Shown: positions 1 through 8,478 of the stretch, piece by piece
Numbering within the stretch: the stretch's first letter is position 1
How the letters are laid out: every line of letters begins with the position of its first letter
Assembly (NCBI RefSeq): GCF_000614065.1
Contig: NZ_BAKG01000016.1
Span: forward strand, 1-64,000
Direction of reading: 5' to 3'
DNA: 64,000 nucleotides
DNA from: Prevotella dentasini JCM 15908
GTDB lineage: Bacteria > Bacteroidota > Bacteroidia > Bacteroidales > Bacteroidaceae
Program-made: the position numbers and the translations under genes
The notes under the pieces: model-generated
Told to the model about the DNA's origin: nothing
The model's database searches: none
The model's input: the letters and a program-made list of their open reading frames with translations, nothing else

Positions 1-85
1 TATAAATTTTTCGCTAACCGTATATAAATTTTCCGCTAACCGTATATAATTTTTCTGCTTGCCGTATATAATTTTTTCACTTGCC
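1..85. repeat. 22-bp tandem array, AT-rich, cut by window edge
   Basis: Three full 22-base units start at 20, 42 and 64, and a 19-base partial unit fills 1-19. Each unit begins GTATATAA, has a run of four to six T, and ends GCTAACC or CTTGCC. The array probably continues to the left of the window. It does not resemble the GAAAGTGCC arrays in base sequence, but it has exactly the same period. Confidence 0.85.
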
Positions 86-274
86 GCAAACGGCTTTCCG
101 GCTGCCCGAAACCTCTGTTTTTTTCGGCTCGCGGGCAGTATTTTCACAGGCGCGTATCCGTCCCTCCGCAATGCGGATGCTTTTGTCAGGAGATGGTGAG
201 AAAGCAGCAGGAGAAAATGCGTGGCGGTACTGATGTGGAAAATCCTCTGTTAGATGGGATGAAAGTCAGGAAAT
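86..274. other. intergenic stretch with no recognised feature
   Basis: I see no convincing open frame, promoter or repeat here. It separates the AT-rich tandem array from the terminator of the putative small RNA. Confidence 0.4.
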
Positions 275-309
275 AAAAAAATGCCGGCACTCTCTGCGAG
301 CACCGACAT
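275..309 (-). terminator. intrinsic terminator of putative small RNA
   Basis: On the minus strand, 12-base arms (309-298 and 292-281) pair throughout, allowing three G-U pairs, around a 5-base loop. They are followed by seven T (complement of A at 275-281). No protein gene lies upstream of it on this strand, which is the main reason to propose a non-coding transcript. Confidence 0.75.
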
Positions 310-463
310 CCAAATTATGTTTAACTAAAATCCTTTTCTTTGTTGGAAAGTAGCCTCTCGGCAACCTTTTGTCATCCTTGGACAATCTGTTAAACTTTAC
401 CTTAATAAATAACTAAAAACCTAAATCTATTACTACTAACCTAAACAATCTATTAACCTTTTG
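275..463 (-). ncRNA. putative structured small RNA, about 190 nt
   Basis: A good Bacteroidetes promoter (470-500) and an intrinsic terminator (275-309) on the minus strand enclose about 190 bases without a credible ORF. Internal structure is visible. An AAAGGTtGCC / GGCtACTTT hairpin with a GAGA loop lies at about 346-370, and it is enclosed by a GTTTAAC / GTTAAAC helix. Size, promoter class and terminator fit the published description of the Bacteroidales-1 RNA motif, and 6S RNA has a similar size. The identity is inference, because I cannot run a covariance model. The RNA is divergent from the glycosyltransferase gene at 643. Confidence 0.6.
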
Positions 464-469
464 ACAATG

Positions 470-500
470 CAAAGGTAGGGAAAATTTCATAATCACCCAA
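470..500 (-). promoter_or_regulatory. promoter of the putative small RNA
   Basis: On the minus strand the -7 box is TACCTTTG (477-470) and the -33 TTG is at 500-498, with a 20-base spacer. This is one of the best Bacteroidetes-type promoters in the window. Transcription would start near 463. Confidence 0.7.
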
Positions 501-615
501 TAATTTACGTGATATATCTATATCAATTGGCCTCTTTCTTGACGTAAATCAAAGTTCTGTGTGCGTGAACAATGAATATTTTACAACTTTTCTACGTTAT
601 CTGTGCGTTTTCTTG

Positions 616-623
616 TACCTTTG
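616..623 (+). promoter_or_regulatory. -7 box upstream of GT4 gene
   Basis: TACCTTTG, predicted to start transcription near 630. This excludes an upstream in-frame ATG at 559 and supports translation from ATG 643. Confidence 0.5.
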
Positions 624-642
624 TCAGACAAATAGCAAAGCG

Positions 643-1917
643 ATGAGGGTTCTTATAGTAAACACAAGCGAGAATACAGGAGGGGCGGCCGTGGCTGCTA
701 ACCGGCTGAAAGACGCACTCAACAATAATGGCGTGAAGGCGAAGATGCTTGTCCGGGACAAGGAAACCGACGACATTACCGTTTCGGGTGTCGGCAATGG
801 ATGGCGCATGCAGTGGAGTCGGCTTTGGGAACGATGGTGTATTTTCCTGCAGCTCCGCCTCTCTCGCAATCACTTGTTTGAGATTGACATTGCCAATTCC
901 GGCACCGACATCACGCGGACGCGGGAGTTTCGCGAGGCGGATGTGATTCACCTGTCATGGATAAATCAAGGCATGCTCTCGCTGAACGGTATCAGGAAGA
1001 TACTCGATTCGGGCAAACCCGTTGTCTGGACCATGCACGACCTGTGGCCGGCGTCCTCTATTTGCCACTACGCCCATACCTGTGGCCGGTTCCGAAACGC
1101 ATGCGGCAATTGTCCCCTGCTGCCCGGAGGCGGTGGCAGGAACGACCTTTCGGCAAGAGTTTGGAGGCGGAAAAGGGAAATGCTCGACCATCATAACGTA
1201 TGGTTCGTAACGTGTAGCCAGTGGCTCGGAAGGCAGGCGAAGGCGAGCGGGCTGATAAAAGACCAGATGATTACGAGTATTCCCAACCCTATTGATACCA
1301 ATTTCTTCTGTCCGCAGGATAAGGCCGGGGCCCGCAAGTTGCTTTCCCTGCCTGCTGATAAGCGCATAATCCTCTTCGTTTCGCAGCGTGTTACCGATCA
1401 GCGCAAGGGCATGGACTACTTCATTTCTGCCGTAGAGCGTCTTGCAAAGGAGCATCCCGGCATGAAGGAGAATACGGGCATTGCCATCCTTGGCGGCCAT
1501 GCGGAGGAATTGGAGGGACGGCTTGCATTGCCTGTCTACCCTCTGGGGTATGTCAGCGACCAAAAGCTCATTAGGTCCGTCTATTGTGCGGCCGATGTCT
1601 TCGTGCTGCCATCGCTTGAAGACAATCTCCCGAACACCATTATGGAATCGCTTGCCTGCGGTGTTCCCTGTGTGGGATTCAAGGTCGGGGGCATCCCGGA
1701 GATGATAGACCACCGGCAGAATGGCTATATTGCTGCCGGGCGCGATGCCGCCGACTTGGCCGAAGGCATCCGCTGGGTGCTTGATGAGGCCGATTATAAA
1801 AGCCTTTCCGATGAGGCCGTTCGCAAGGTTCAACGCTGTTATTCTCAACGAACCGTGGCAATGAAATACATTGATGTATATAACGAGGCGATAGCCTTCA
1901 AACACTATAAATTATGA
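643..1917 (+). CDS. glycosyltransferase family 4 (GT-B)
   Basis: A 424-residue protein that transfers a sugar from a nucleotide sugar to a glycan or lipid acceptor, probably in surface polysaccharide synthesis. The N-terminus MRVLIVNTSENTGGAA is a typical GT-B first strand with a glycine-rich loop. The C-terminal half carries VLPSLEDNLPNTIMESLACG, the E-x7-E donor-site region of GT4. It has four Cys in a CHYAHTCGRFRNACGNC stretch, seen in a subset of bacterial GT4 proteins. An ATG at 559 is in frame, but it lies upstream of the predicted transcription start, so 643 is chosen. The stop overlaps the next gene by four bases (ATGA). Donor and acceptor are unknown. Confidence 0.88.
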   Translation: MRVLIVNTSENTGGAAVAANRLKDALNNNGVKAKMLVRDKETDDITVSGVGNGWRMQWSRLWERWCIFLQLRLSRNHLFEIDIANSGTDITRTREFREADVIHLSWINQGMLSLNGIRKILDSGKPVVWTMHDLWPASSICHYAHTCGRFRNACGNCPLLPGGGGRNDLSARVWRRKREMLDHHNVWFVTCSQWLGRQAKASGLIKDQMITSIPNPIDTNFFCPQDKAGARKLLSLPADKRIILFVSQRVTDQRKGMDYFISAVERLAKEHPGMKENTGIAILGGHAEELEGRLALPVYPLGYVSDQKLIRSVYCAADVFVLPSLEDNLPNTIMESLACGVPCVGFKVGGIPEMIDHRQNGYIAAGRDAADLAEGIRWVLDEADYKSLSDEAVRKVQRCYSQRTVAMKYIDVYNEAIAFKHYKL

Positions 1918-2699
1918 TTACCTTTACGGTAGTTACCATTACATACAACGCTGCGGACGTATTGCAGCCCACACTGGATAGTGTGATGATGCAGACCTAC
2001 CCCCATGTGGAGCATTTGATAGTCGACGGAGCTTCTTGCGACGCGACGGTGAAGATGGCGGAAGCCTATAAGATTCAGTCGGATGAGGCAGAAAATGGAC
2101 ATGCAATCAAGATAAAGAGCGAGCCGGACGGAGGTCTCTATCCTGCAATGAACAAGGGACTGGAGCGTGCCACTGGCGACTACATAGTCTTTCTCAATGC
2201 CGGCGACTGCTTTCCTGCCCCCGACACGCTCGAACAGGTGGTCTTGGCTGCCGAGGCAGGCGACGGTGAGGAACGTCCGGCAGTACTCTTCGGAAATACC
2301 GATATAGTCAACGAGCACGGCAATTTCCTCTATCATCGTCGGTTACAGCCGCCTGAACGGCTGACGTGGAGGTCGTTCCGACATGGCATGTTGGTCTGTC
2401 ATCAGGCTTTTTATGCCCGTACCGACATAGCCAAACAGCTGCCTTACGACACGCAGTACAAGTATTCTGCTGATGTGGACTGGTGCATCCGTGTGATGAA
2501 AGAGGGAGAGCGACGCGGACTTCTCCTTCGGAATATCCATGCGGTAGTAGCCAACTATATGGAGGAAGGGCAGACTACACGGCATCATAAGGAATCTCTG
2601 CACGAGCGGTTCGATGTGATGCGTCGCCATTACGGGCTGTTTCCCACTGTTCTTTTCCACCTTTGGTTTGTTGTCAGAAACGTAATCAAAAAGCGGTAA
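1914..2699 (+). CDS. glycosyltransferase family 2 (GT-A)
   Basis: A 261-residue inverting GT-A enzyme. It starts TVVTITYNAADVLQPTLDSV, the usual GT2 opening. EPDGGLYPAMNKGLERATG and FLNAGDCF follow; the residues around LNAGD take the place of the DxD metal site, as in the WcaA-like branch. YSADVDWCIRV further on is typical of the acceptor side. It is translationally coupled to the GT4 gene through an ATGA overlap, so both probably act on the same glycan. No polymerase, flippase or sugar-synthesis gene is adjacent, so the product cannot be named. Confidence 0.88.
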   Translation: MITFTVVTITYNAADVLQPTLDSVMMQTYPHVEHLIVDGASCDATVKMAEAYKIQSDEAENGHAIKIKSEPDGGLYPAMNKGLERATGDYIVFLNAGDCFPAPDTLEQVVLAAEAGDGEERPAVLFGNTDIVNEHGNFLYHRRLQPPERLTWRSFRHGMLVCHQAFYARTDIAKQLPYDTQYKYSADVDWCIRVMKEGERRGLLLRNIHAVVANYMEEGQTTRHHKESLHERFDVMRRHYGLFPTVLFHLWFVVRNVIKKR

Positions 2700-2850
2700 T
2701 ACCATGTTCTTTAGAAGATATTAGCGTTTATTATGGGCCATAGCTACAATAAAGTTGGGCAAATCATCGTTTAAAAACGACAAAAGCGGCAGCCGGCAAT
2801 CTGTCGGCAGCCTTGTACCAACTTAATTTAGATTTAACAAAGGAAAGAAC

Positions 2851-3270
2851 ATGAAACAATTCATTTTAGCGGCAGCACTTCTTTTTGCTGCCATGACTTT
2901 TTCAGCGACCGCATCTGCACAGACCGATGCCAATACAGGTGCCACTATGCAGGTAGACAATACCAAAAAGACGTCAGAGAATGGCTGTAAGGCGGCTGCC
3001 TGTAATCAGCAGGCACAGGCCTGCCGGGCAGGAATGAAGCAGAATTGCGATGGTAAGAAGTCGTGCGACAAGGCGTCTTGCCGTCAGCAGTGTGATGGTT
3101 CCAAGGACTGTGCAAAGGCATCTGCCAAGTGCGATAGACAGAAAGGATGCAATAAGGACAAGGCTGTCATGTGCGACAAGGCTAAGGCAAATTGCCGCAA
3201 ACAGCCTCAAGGCTGTAAGCCTACAAAGGCAGAATGTGCTGAATGTCCTAATGCCAAGAAGTCCAAATAG
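2851..3270 (+). CDS. secreted cysteine-rich small protein, unknown function
   Basis: A 139-residue protein with a clear signal peptide (about residues 1-23, ending SATASAQ). The remaining 115 residues hold 15 Cys, many Lys, Ala, Asn and Gln, and almost no large hydrophobics. Cys are spaced irregularly (for example GCKAAAC, SCDKASC, CAEC). Such a composition fits a metal-binding or disulfide-rich periplasmic or surface protein. I do not recognise a named family. It stands alone, with a strong terminator 25 bases downstream at 3295-3331. Confidence 0.75.
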   Translation: MKQFILAAALLFAAMTFSATASAQTDANTGATMQVDNTKKTSENGCKAAACNQQAQACRAGMKQNCDGKKSCDKASCRQQCDGSKDCAKASAKCDRQKGCNKDKAVMCDKAKANCRKQPQGCKPTKAECAECPNAKKSK

Positions 3271-3294
3271 ACAGATTGCCTGCATAAATAGCGG

Positions 3295-3331
3295 ACGGGG
3301 ACGTGCTTTTGGGCATGTCCCCGTTTGTTTT
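3295..3331 (+). terminator. intrinsic terminator after Cys-rich gene
   Basis: Twelve-base arms (3295-3306 and 3313-3324, one G-U pair) are followed by a T-rich tract. Confidence 0.75.
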
Positions 3332-3434
3332 TCTATACCTTATTATAATAGGAGTGTTGCAAGAAGGACGCTCCATACTGCCACGGACGAAATTTCAATC
3401 AGAGTAGAGAAGCAGGTGCGTTGGAGACAATAAG

Positions 3435-3465
3435 AAGCCCGTCAGAAACTTCTGACGGGCTTTTA
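3435..3465. terminator. hairpin between convergent genes, probably bidirectional terminator
   Basis: AAGCCCGTCAGA and TCTGACGGGCTT face each other over a short loop, followed on the plus strand by TTTT. It lies between the Cys-rich gene (plus) and the M23 peptidase (minus) and may stop transcripts from both. Confidence 0.6.
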
Positions 3466-3510
3466 TGTCTTCTGTCGCTGTTGAAACGACGTGAACGCTA
3501 ACCACAAAGT

Positions 3511-4521
3511 TTAGCTGTAGCGCAGTATCTGACCTACGTTGAGTCGGGTGTATGGCCCCAAATGGTTGAGCTTACAGAGCTGTTCAACGGTAACACCATG
3601 CTGTTCAGCTATTGATTTCAGCGTGTCGCCCGATGAAACCTTATGATATAGAATCTGTCCGCTGGCAGGCTGGCTGGTTGCATTGCGCTCACGGCTTGAA
3701 TAGTCGGTGTTGTAGGTGCGCTCGTTGCGTTGTTTCCATGAACCGCCTGTGCTGCCGCTGCGTCCCTGAATGTTTTCCTTAGAGTATCCAAGGCTTGAAG
3801 AAGTACCGCGGAGAGCCGTTGCCTGTGCCGATTCCCTGTCTATATTGTTCCTGCGGAACACATAGTAGTCGCCTGTAACGTCTTGATGTGCAAAGTCGAA
3901 GAAGAGGGCTGGGTTGAGAGCTACGCCGCAAAGGCGTGTCTCGAAATGCAGGTGCGAACCTGTAGAGCGTCCGGTATTGCCTCCAAGGCCGATGGGCTGA
4001 CCGGCACGGACGGTTTGATTTTCAGAAACAATCTGCTTGGAAAGATGTCCGTAAATAGTTTCCAAGCCATTGTTATGGCGGATGACGATGTATTTCCCGT
4101 ATCCGTTTCTGTCGTATTTCACGATACGAACCTTACCGGAGAAGGCTGCACGGATGGTATCGCCTATATAGACCTTAATGTCGAGTCCCTGATGCCGGCG
4201 ACCCCAACGACGGCCAAAGTTACTGGTGATGACGCGGCTCGGTGTCGGCATGTGGAAACCGCGGAGGTCAATTTTATACACATCGGGCAGTGTGCCGGCC
4301 CGGTGTGCGTATGTGTTGTTCCAGTCATCGTAAAGTTCGGAAGAGGGCTCTTCGGTATTTTCTGCTTCCTGAAGTCTCTTTACAACGATGGTATCAATTG
4401 CTTTTGTTCTTCGGTCGACAGGTGCCTGACGCGCCAACAGGTCCTGAGCACAGGCAGGAACGGCTGCAAGGGTCAATATTGTCGGAAGCGCAAAATATCT
4501 TACTATTCTTTTGAAAGTCAT
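3511..4521 (-). CDS. M23 metallopeptidase with C-terminal LysM
   Basis: A 336-residue exported peptidoglycan endopeptidase. A signal peptide ends at about residue 25 (AVPACAQ). The M23 domain (about 85-210) has all expected residues: zinc ligands H110 and D114 in HQGLD, H159 in YGHL, and the pair H190/H192 in SHLHFE. A LysM domain occupies about 290-336 (SSGDTLKSIAEQHGVTVEQL), which would hold the enzyme on peptidoglycan. The middle linker is rich in Ser, Arg and Gly. All catalytic residues are present, so it should be active on cross-links rather than a degenerate NlpD-type activator. It is a single-gene unit with its own promoter at 4632-4639. Confidence 0.88.
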   Translation of the reverse strand: MTFKRIVRYFALPTILTLAAVPACAQDLLARQAPVDRRTKAIDTIVVKRLQEAENTEEPSSELYDDWNNTYAHRAGTLPDVYKIDLRGFHMPTPSRVITSNFGRRWGRRHQGLDIKVYIGDTIRAAFSGKVRIVKYDRNGYGKYIVIRHNNGLETIYGHLSKQIVSENQTVRAGQPIGLGGNTGRSTGSHLHFETRLCGVALNPALFFDFAHQDVTGDYYVFRRNNIDRESAQATALRGTSSSLGYSKENIQGRSGSTGGSWKQRNERTYNTDYSSRERNATSQPASGQILYHKVSSGDTLKSIAEQHGVTVEQLCKLNHLGPYTRLNVGQILRYS

Positions 4522-4631
4522 AAATCGGTTACTTTGTTCGGTTATTAAATCTGCGTGAAACCAGTCTTTCGGTTCCTCTCCAAAACTTTAGTTGAACACA
4601 ACAAACGTCAACAAAGAATTAAAAGACTTTG

Positions 4632-4639
4632 CAAAGATA
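4632..4639 (-). promoter_or_regulatory. -7 box upstream of M23 gene
   Basis: TATCTTTG on the minus strand, about 110 bases before the start codon. No clear -33 TTG was seen. Confidence 0.4.
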
Positions 4640-4780
4640 ATAAAAAAAAGGCTGTTTAATTATCAGATTAACAGATTTTATCGTCAGATTAACACCTTGG
4701 AAATACTTGAGGCCGGCCGTTCTCCGTTGCTGCTATGTCCTTATAATCGGGTGGTTACGGGAAACTGCCGCAGTTTTTGT

Positions 4781-6877
4781 TTAAGAGATGGCAGCCCAAT
4801 TGATATTAGTCTTTCTTAACTCTTTTAGCCTTGTCCATAGAAGACTATAGGCTGATTTACTGCAAGTTGGGTCGTCGTTTACTATCTTCTGCGCTTCTTC
4901 GCGTGCCATCTGTACGAGCTGTCCATCGCGTGCGATGTCTGCAATCTTCAGGTCGAAGGCGACGCCGCTTTGCTGTGTTCCTTCCAAGTCGCCGGGGCCG
5001 CGGAGCTTCAGGTCGGCTTCGGCTATCTCGAATCCGTCGTTGGTCTGGCACATGATGTCAATGCGCTTTCGCGTCTCCTTCGCCAGTTCGTAGCCTGTAA
5101 CGAGAATACAATAGCTCTGCTCTGCGCCACGCCCGACGCGCCCCCTCAGCTGATGGAGCTGCGAGAGCCCGAAGCGTTGCGCGTCAAGAATAACCATCAC
5201 ACTCGCATTGGGAACGTTTACCCCCACCTCTATGACGGTGGTAGCTACAAGCATCTGTGTTTCGCCTCTGACAAACTTTTCCATCTCCGCCTCCTTCTCC
5301 TTGTCCTTCATCTTTCCGTGTATTTTGCTGAGGCGAAACTCCGGGAAAGCCTCTTTCAGGGTCTCGAATCCGTCTTCCAGATTTTTCAAGTCCATTTTTT
5401 CGCTCTCCTTTATCAACGGGAAGACGATATATACCTGCCGCCCGAGCTGTATTTGCTTGCGGATGCCGGCATACAGCGAGGTAGTCTGCTTGTCGTAGCG
5501 GTGTATGGTCTCGATGGGTTTGCGCCCCGGTGGAAGCTCGTCAATGATGCTTACGTCCAAGTCGCCGTAGATAGTCATGGCAAGGGTGCGGGGTATCGGT
5601 GTGGCGGTCATCACCAGAACGTGTGGCGGATTCTCGCTTTTTGCCCACAGCTTGGCACGTTGCGCTACGCCGAACCGGTGCTGCTCGTCGACAACCGCAA
5701 GCCCGAGGCGGCTGAATTGCACCTTGTCTTCGATGACGGCATGGGTTCCTACCAGTATGTTGACAGAGCCGTCGACCAGTCCGTCAAGCACTTCGCGTCG
5801 CCTCTTTCCTTTTACCACTCCCGTCAGCAGTTCTACGCGGACGTTCATTCCTTTCAGAAAGTCCTTGACGGTCTGTAGGTGCTGCTCGGCAAGAATTTCC
5901 GTCGGAGCCATCAGGCAGGCCTGAAAGCCGTTGTCGATGGCAATGAGCATCGACATCAGGGCGACAAGCGTCTTTCCCGAACCCACGTCTCCTTGTAGCA
6001 GACGGTTCATCTGCCGTCCGCTTCCCATGTCGTTGCGAATCTCGTGCATTACCCGTTTCTGTGCGCCGGTCAGTTCAAACGGCAGATTATGGGTGTAGAA
6101 CCAGTTGAACTGCGCCCCCACGTGGCGGAAGTCGTAGCCCCGGTATTTGCGGCGGTGGTCGCTTGCATAGCGGAGAATATTGAGCTGAATATAGAACAAT
6201 TCTTCAAATTTCAGCCTCAGACGGGCGCGCTGCGTGTCGTCGACGCTCTTCGGATAATGTATCTTCCGCAGGGCGGCATCGCGCGAGATAAGGTGAAGCC
6301 GGCTCGTGATAAAGTCGGGCAGGGTCTCCTGCAAAGGCTCGTTCAGCTTGGAGAGAAGCGTCTTTGTCAGCCGTTCCATGGCGCGGGAGGTCATTCCTGC
6401 CTTCTTCATCTTCTCCGTGGTCGAATAGAACGGCTGCATCCCCATGTCGTTGAGCTGTAGTTGAGAAGCGTCGTCCATGTCGGGATGTGAAAACTGGAAC
6501 CGTCCGCCATAGACGGTCGGCTTGCCGAAGACGACGAACTCCTTCCCTACAGCGTAGCTCTTGTAGATGTATTGTCCGCCATTGAACCAGACGAGGTCGC
6601 AGATGCCGTGCCCGTCGGTGAAGTGCCCGATGATTCGTTTCCGCCGTTTGCCCGTATCTATTTCCTCAAAACTCACGATATGCCCTTTTATCTGGACAAA
6701 CGGCATGTCGGGTGTCAGCTCCGAAATGAGGTACACCTTGGTCCTGTCCACATATTTATAAGGGAAGCACTCCAGCAGGTCGCGATAGGTATTGATGCCA
6801 AGCTCATTGCTCAGCAGCGTCTTCCTGTTGGGCCCCACCCCCGGTAAGTACATGATGTCTTGAGATAATATATCCAT
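4781..6877 (-). CDS. recG: ATP-dependent DNA helicase RecG
   Basis: A 698-residue helicase that remodels stalled forks and Holliday junctions. The N-terminal wedge region begins MDILSQDIMYLPGVG, the conserved RecG opening, which is why ATG 6877 is preferred over an in-frame ATG at 6907. The OB fold is around residues 60-150. The motor follows with Walker A (GDVGSGKTLVAL), the DEQH box (VVDEQHRFG), motif III (VLVMTATPIPRTLAMT), and motif VI with QLRGRVGRG. Length and motif order are those of full-length RecG. The terminal region carries the usual LRGPGDLEGTQQSG segment. Confidence 0.97.
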   Translation of the reverse strand: MDILSQDIMYLPGVGPNRKTLLSNELGINTYRDLLECFPYKYVDRTKVYLISELTPDMPFVQIKGHIVSFEEIDTGKRRKRIIGHFTDGHGICDLVWFNGGQYIYKSYAVGKEFVVFGKPTVYGGRFQFSHPDMDDASQLQLNDMGMQPFYSTTEKMKKAGMTSRAMERLTKTLLSKLNEPLQETLPDFITSRLHLISRDAALRKIHYPKSVDDTQRARLRLKFEELFYIQLNILRYASDHRRKYRGYDFRHVGAQFNWFYTHNLPFELTGAQKRVMHEIRNDMGSGRQMNRLLQGDVGSGKTLVALMSMLIAIDNGFQACLMAPTEILAEQHLQTVKDFLKGMNVRVELLTGVVKGKRRREVLDGLVDGSVNILVGTHAVIEDKVQFSRLGLAVVDEQHRFGVAQRAKLWAKSENPPHVLVMTATPIPRTLAMTIYGDLDVSIIDELPPGRKPIETIHRYDKQTTSLYAGIRKQIQLGRQVYIVFPLIKESEKMDLKNLEDGFETLKEAFPEFRLSKIHGKMKDKEKEAEMEKFVRGETQMLVATTVIEVGVNVPNASVMVILDAQRFGLSQLHQLRGRVGRGAEQSYCILVTGYELAKETRKRIDIMCQTNDGFEIAEADLKLRGPGDLEGTQQSGVAFDLKIADIARDGQLVQMAREEAQKIVNDDPTCSKSAYSLLWTRLKELRKTNINWAAIS

Positions 6878-7093
6878 AAAGAAGCCGTTTGCTGACTCAC
6901 AATTCATAATTTATCACTCCAAATTATGAACAGATGATTCTGCCGATATTTCCGTATAGAGCCGGGACTTGCCTGTCCCGACCTTATTATATGTCCTGTT
7001 TGAGCCATAAACACCTCGCTGTGCCGCCGGCAGCATGTCTCCGGGCGGAAGCCATAACGCCCACCTCGGGCAATCATAATTATGAACCGTGAA

Positions 7094-7771
7094 TTATGAA
7101 TTATGATTTAACACAGCCTCTGCCACCGTCAGGTCATACGGGGTGGTGAGCTTGATGTTTTCCCTATTTCCCTCGACCATTGCAACCTGACAGCCAAGGC
7201 TCTCTACGACGCTGGCATCGTCGGTGAACGATGCCTTTTCGTCCTGCTGAAAAGCCTGCTTGATGAGCGCAATGTCGAATACCTGCGGCGTTTGAACGAT
7301 GCGGTAGTCGCTCCGAAGCACGTTTCTTCCGCTTCCGTGCTCTCCGATATGGCGCAGCGTGTCGGTAACGGGGAGTACGGGAATGGCTGCTTTGTTCTCT
7401 TGGGCAGCATTGTAGCAGCGGCCGATGGTGGCAAGGGAGACGAACGGGCGTACCCCGTCGTGTATGCCGACCAGTCCTTCCTCGCCATCGGGAATCAGAG
7501 CCAGCCCGTTCTTCGACGACTGGAAGCGTGTGTCGCCTCCGTCTGCCAGTACGTAGGATTCATGGAAGCCGTATTGCCGGCACAGCTCCTTCCAATAGCA
7601 CTGCTGGCTTTTCGGCAGTACGAGTATGACCCTTAGCGCATTGTCGTAGGCGTGGAAACGCTCTATGGTACGCATCAGCACGGGCTTGCCGCCCACGGGC
7701 AGGAACTGCTTCGGGACGTCTCCGCCCATTCGGAGTCCCTTGCCGCCGGCAACGATGATTACGTAGTTCAT
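7094..7771 (-). CDS. ispD: 2-C-methyl-D-erythritol 4-phosphate cytidylyltransferase
   Basis: A 225-residue enzyme that joins CTP and methylerythritol phosphate in the MEP isoprenoid pathway. The nucleotide loop [19 protein letters not shown] carries the G-x-G-x-R-M and PKQF residues. IHDGVRPF and the C-terminal [15 protein letters not shown] are diagnostic. The start at 7771 follows the DJ-1 stop by only five bases, so the two are co-transcribed. A longer frame open upstream of 7771 is just the DJ-1 gene read out of frame. A second IspD-like protein at 29013 belongs to a glycan locus; this copy is the better candidate for the MEP enzyme. Confidence 0.93.
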   Translation of the reverse strand: MNYVIIVAGGKGLRMGGDVPKQFLPVGGKPVLMRTIERFHAYDNALRVILVLPKSQQCYWKELCRQYGFHESYVLADGGDTRFQSSKNGLALIPDGEEGLVGIHDGVRPFVSLATIGRCYNAAQENKAAIPVLPVTDTLRHIGEHGSGRNVLRSDYRIVQTPQVFDIALIKQAFQQDEKASFTDDASVVESLGCQVAMVEGNRENIKLTTPYDLTVAEAVLNHNS

Positions 7772-7776
7772 GTTCG

Positions 7777-8346
7777 TCAGTGCAGGGCTGTCAGCTCGTT
7801 TATCAACATTCCTTCCCTCACCTCGTTGGCTTTCCCGGCAGAGGTCAGCTGTTCGAGAATCTTGAATCCGTACATGACGGCAGCGGCAGGGCCTTTGCCT
7901 GTCGTTACATTGCCGTCGACGGTGCATAGCTCGCCCGTGTATTCTGCGCCCGTCAGGAACTTTTCGAATCCGGGATAGCAGGTGGCGCGCTTCCCCTCCA
8001 GTATGCCCAAGGCCCCCAACACCATCGGTCCGGCGCAGATGGCACCGACCCTCTTTCCGCTGCCGGAGTGGCGGAGCAGTGCCTGTCCCACGCGTTCGTC
8101 GTCCTTCAGGTTCTGCGCTCCCGGCATACCGCCCGGAACGAGCAGCATGTCGGCATCGTCGAAGTCGCTGACATCCTCTATCTTCAAGTCGGCCCTGACG
8201 CTGACACCGTGTGCCGACTCCACCCACTCTGTTCCGCTGATGCTGACCGTGCACACCTCAACGCCTCCGCGGCGGAGAATGTCTACTGGTGCCAGAGCCT
8301 CAATGTCCTCGAAGCCCGTAGCGAGAAATTCATAAACCTTTGCCAT
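7777..8346 (-). CDS. DJ-1/PfpI family protein
   Basis: A 189-residue DJ-1/ThiJ/PfpI-fold protein. The start [20 protein letters not shown] holds the conserved Glu of the family (FEDIE). The nucleophile elbow is [11 protein letters not shown], with the conserved Cys. Relatives are annotated as DJ-1 family glyoxalase III, deglycase or chaperone; the exact activity cannot be read from the sequence. It is upstream of ispD with a five-base gap, an arrangement that may simply reflect shared transcription. Confidence 0.9.
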   Translation of the reverse strand: MAKVYEFLATGFEDIEALAPVDILRRGGVEVCTVSISGTEWVESAHGVSVRADLKIEDVSDFDDADMLLVPGGMPGAQNLKDDERVGQALLRHSGSGKRVGAICAGPMVLGALGILEGKRATCYPGFEKFLTGAEYTGELCTVDGNVTTGKGPAAAVMYGFKILEQLTSAGKANEVREGMLINELTALH

Positions 8347-8387
8347 AATATTTTAGTCTTAAAGTCCGAATTATCAATTTATTTCTT

Positions 8388-8419
8388 TACATTTGCAATC
8401 CAATGCACTTGCAAATATA
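8388..8419. promoter_or_regulatory. divergent promoter region, DJ-1/ispD (minus) and nadK (plus)
   Basis: TACATTTG at 8388-8395 points right towards nadK. TATATTTG (minus strand, 8419-8412) points left towards the DJ-1 gene. The two boxes face each other closely enough that the transcription units could interfere. Confidence 0.5.
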
Positions 8420-8478
8420 CTAAATTCTTGCGATTAAGAGCCATTTGCAAGGCGAAAAGATAGATAAAGCGCGGAAAT

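Noticed and set aside
4592..4819. 75-codon frame between the M23 gene and recG
   Set aside because: It overlaps the recG end, lacks a promoter, and its composition looks random.
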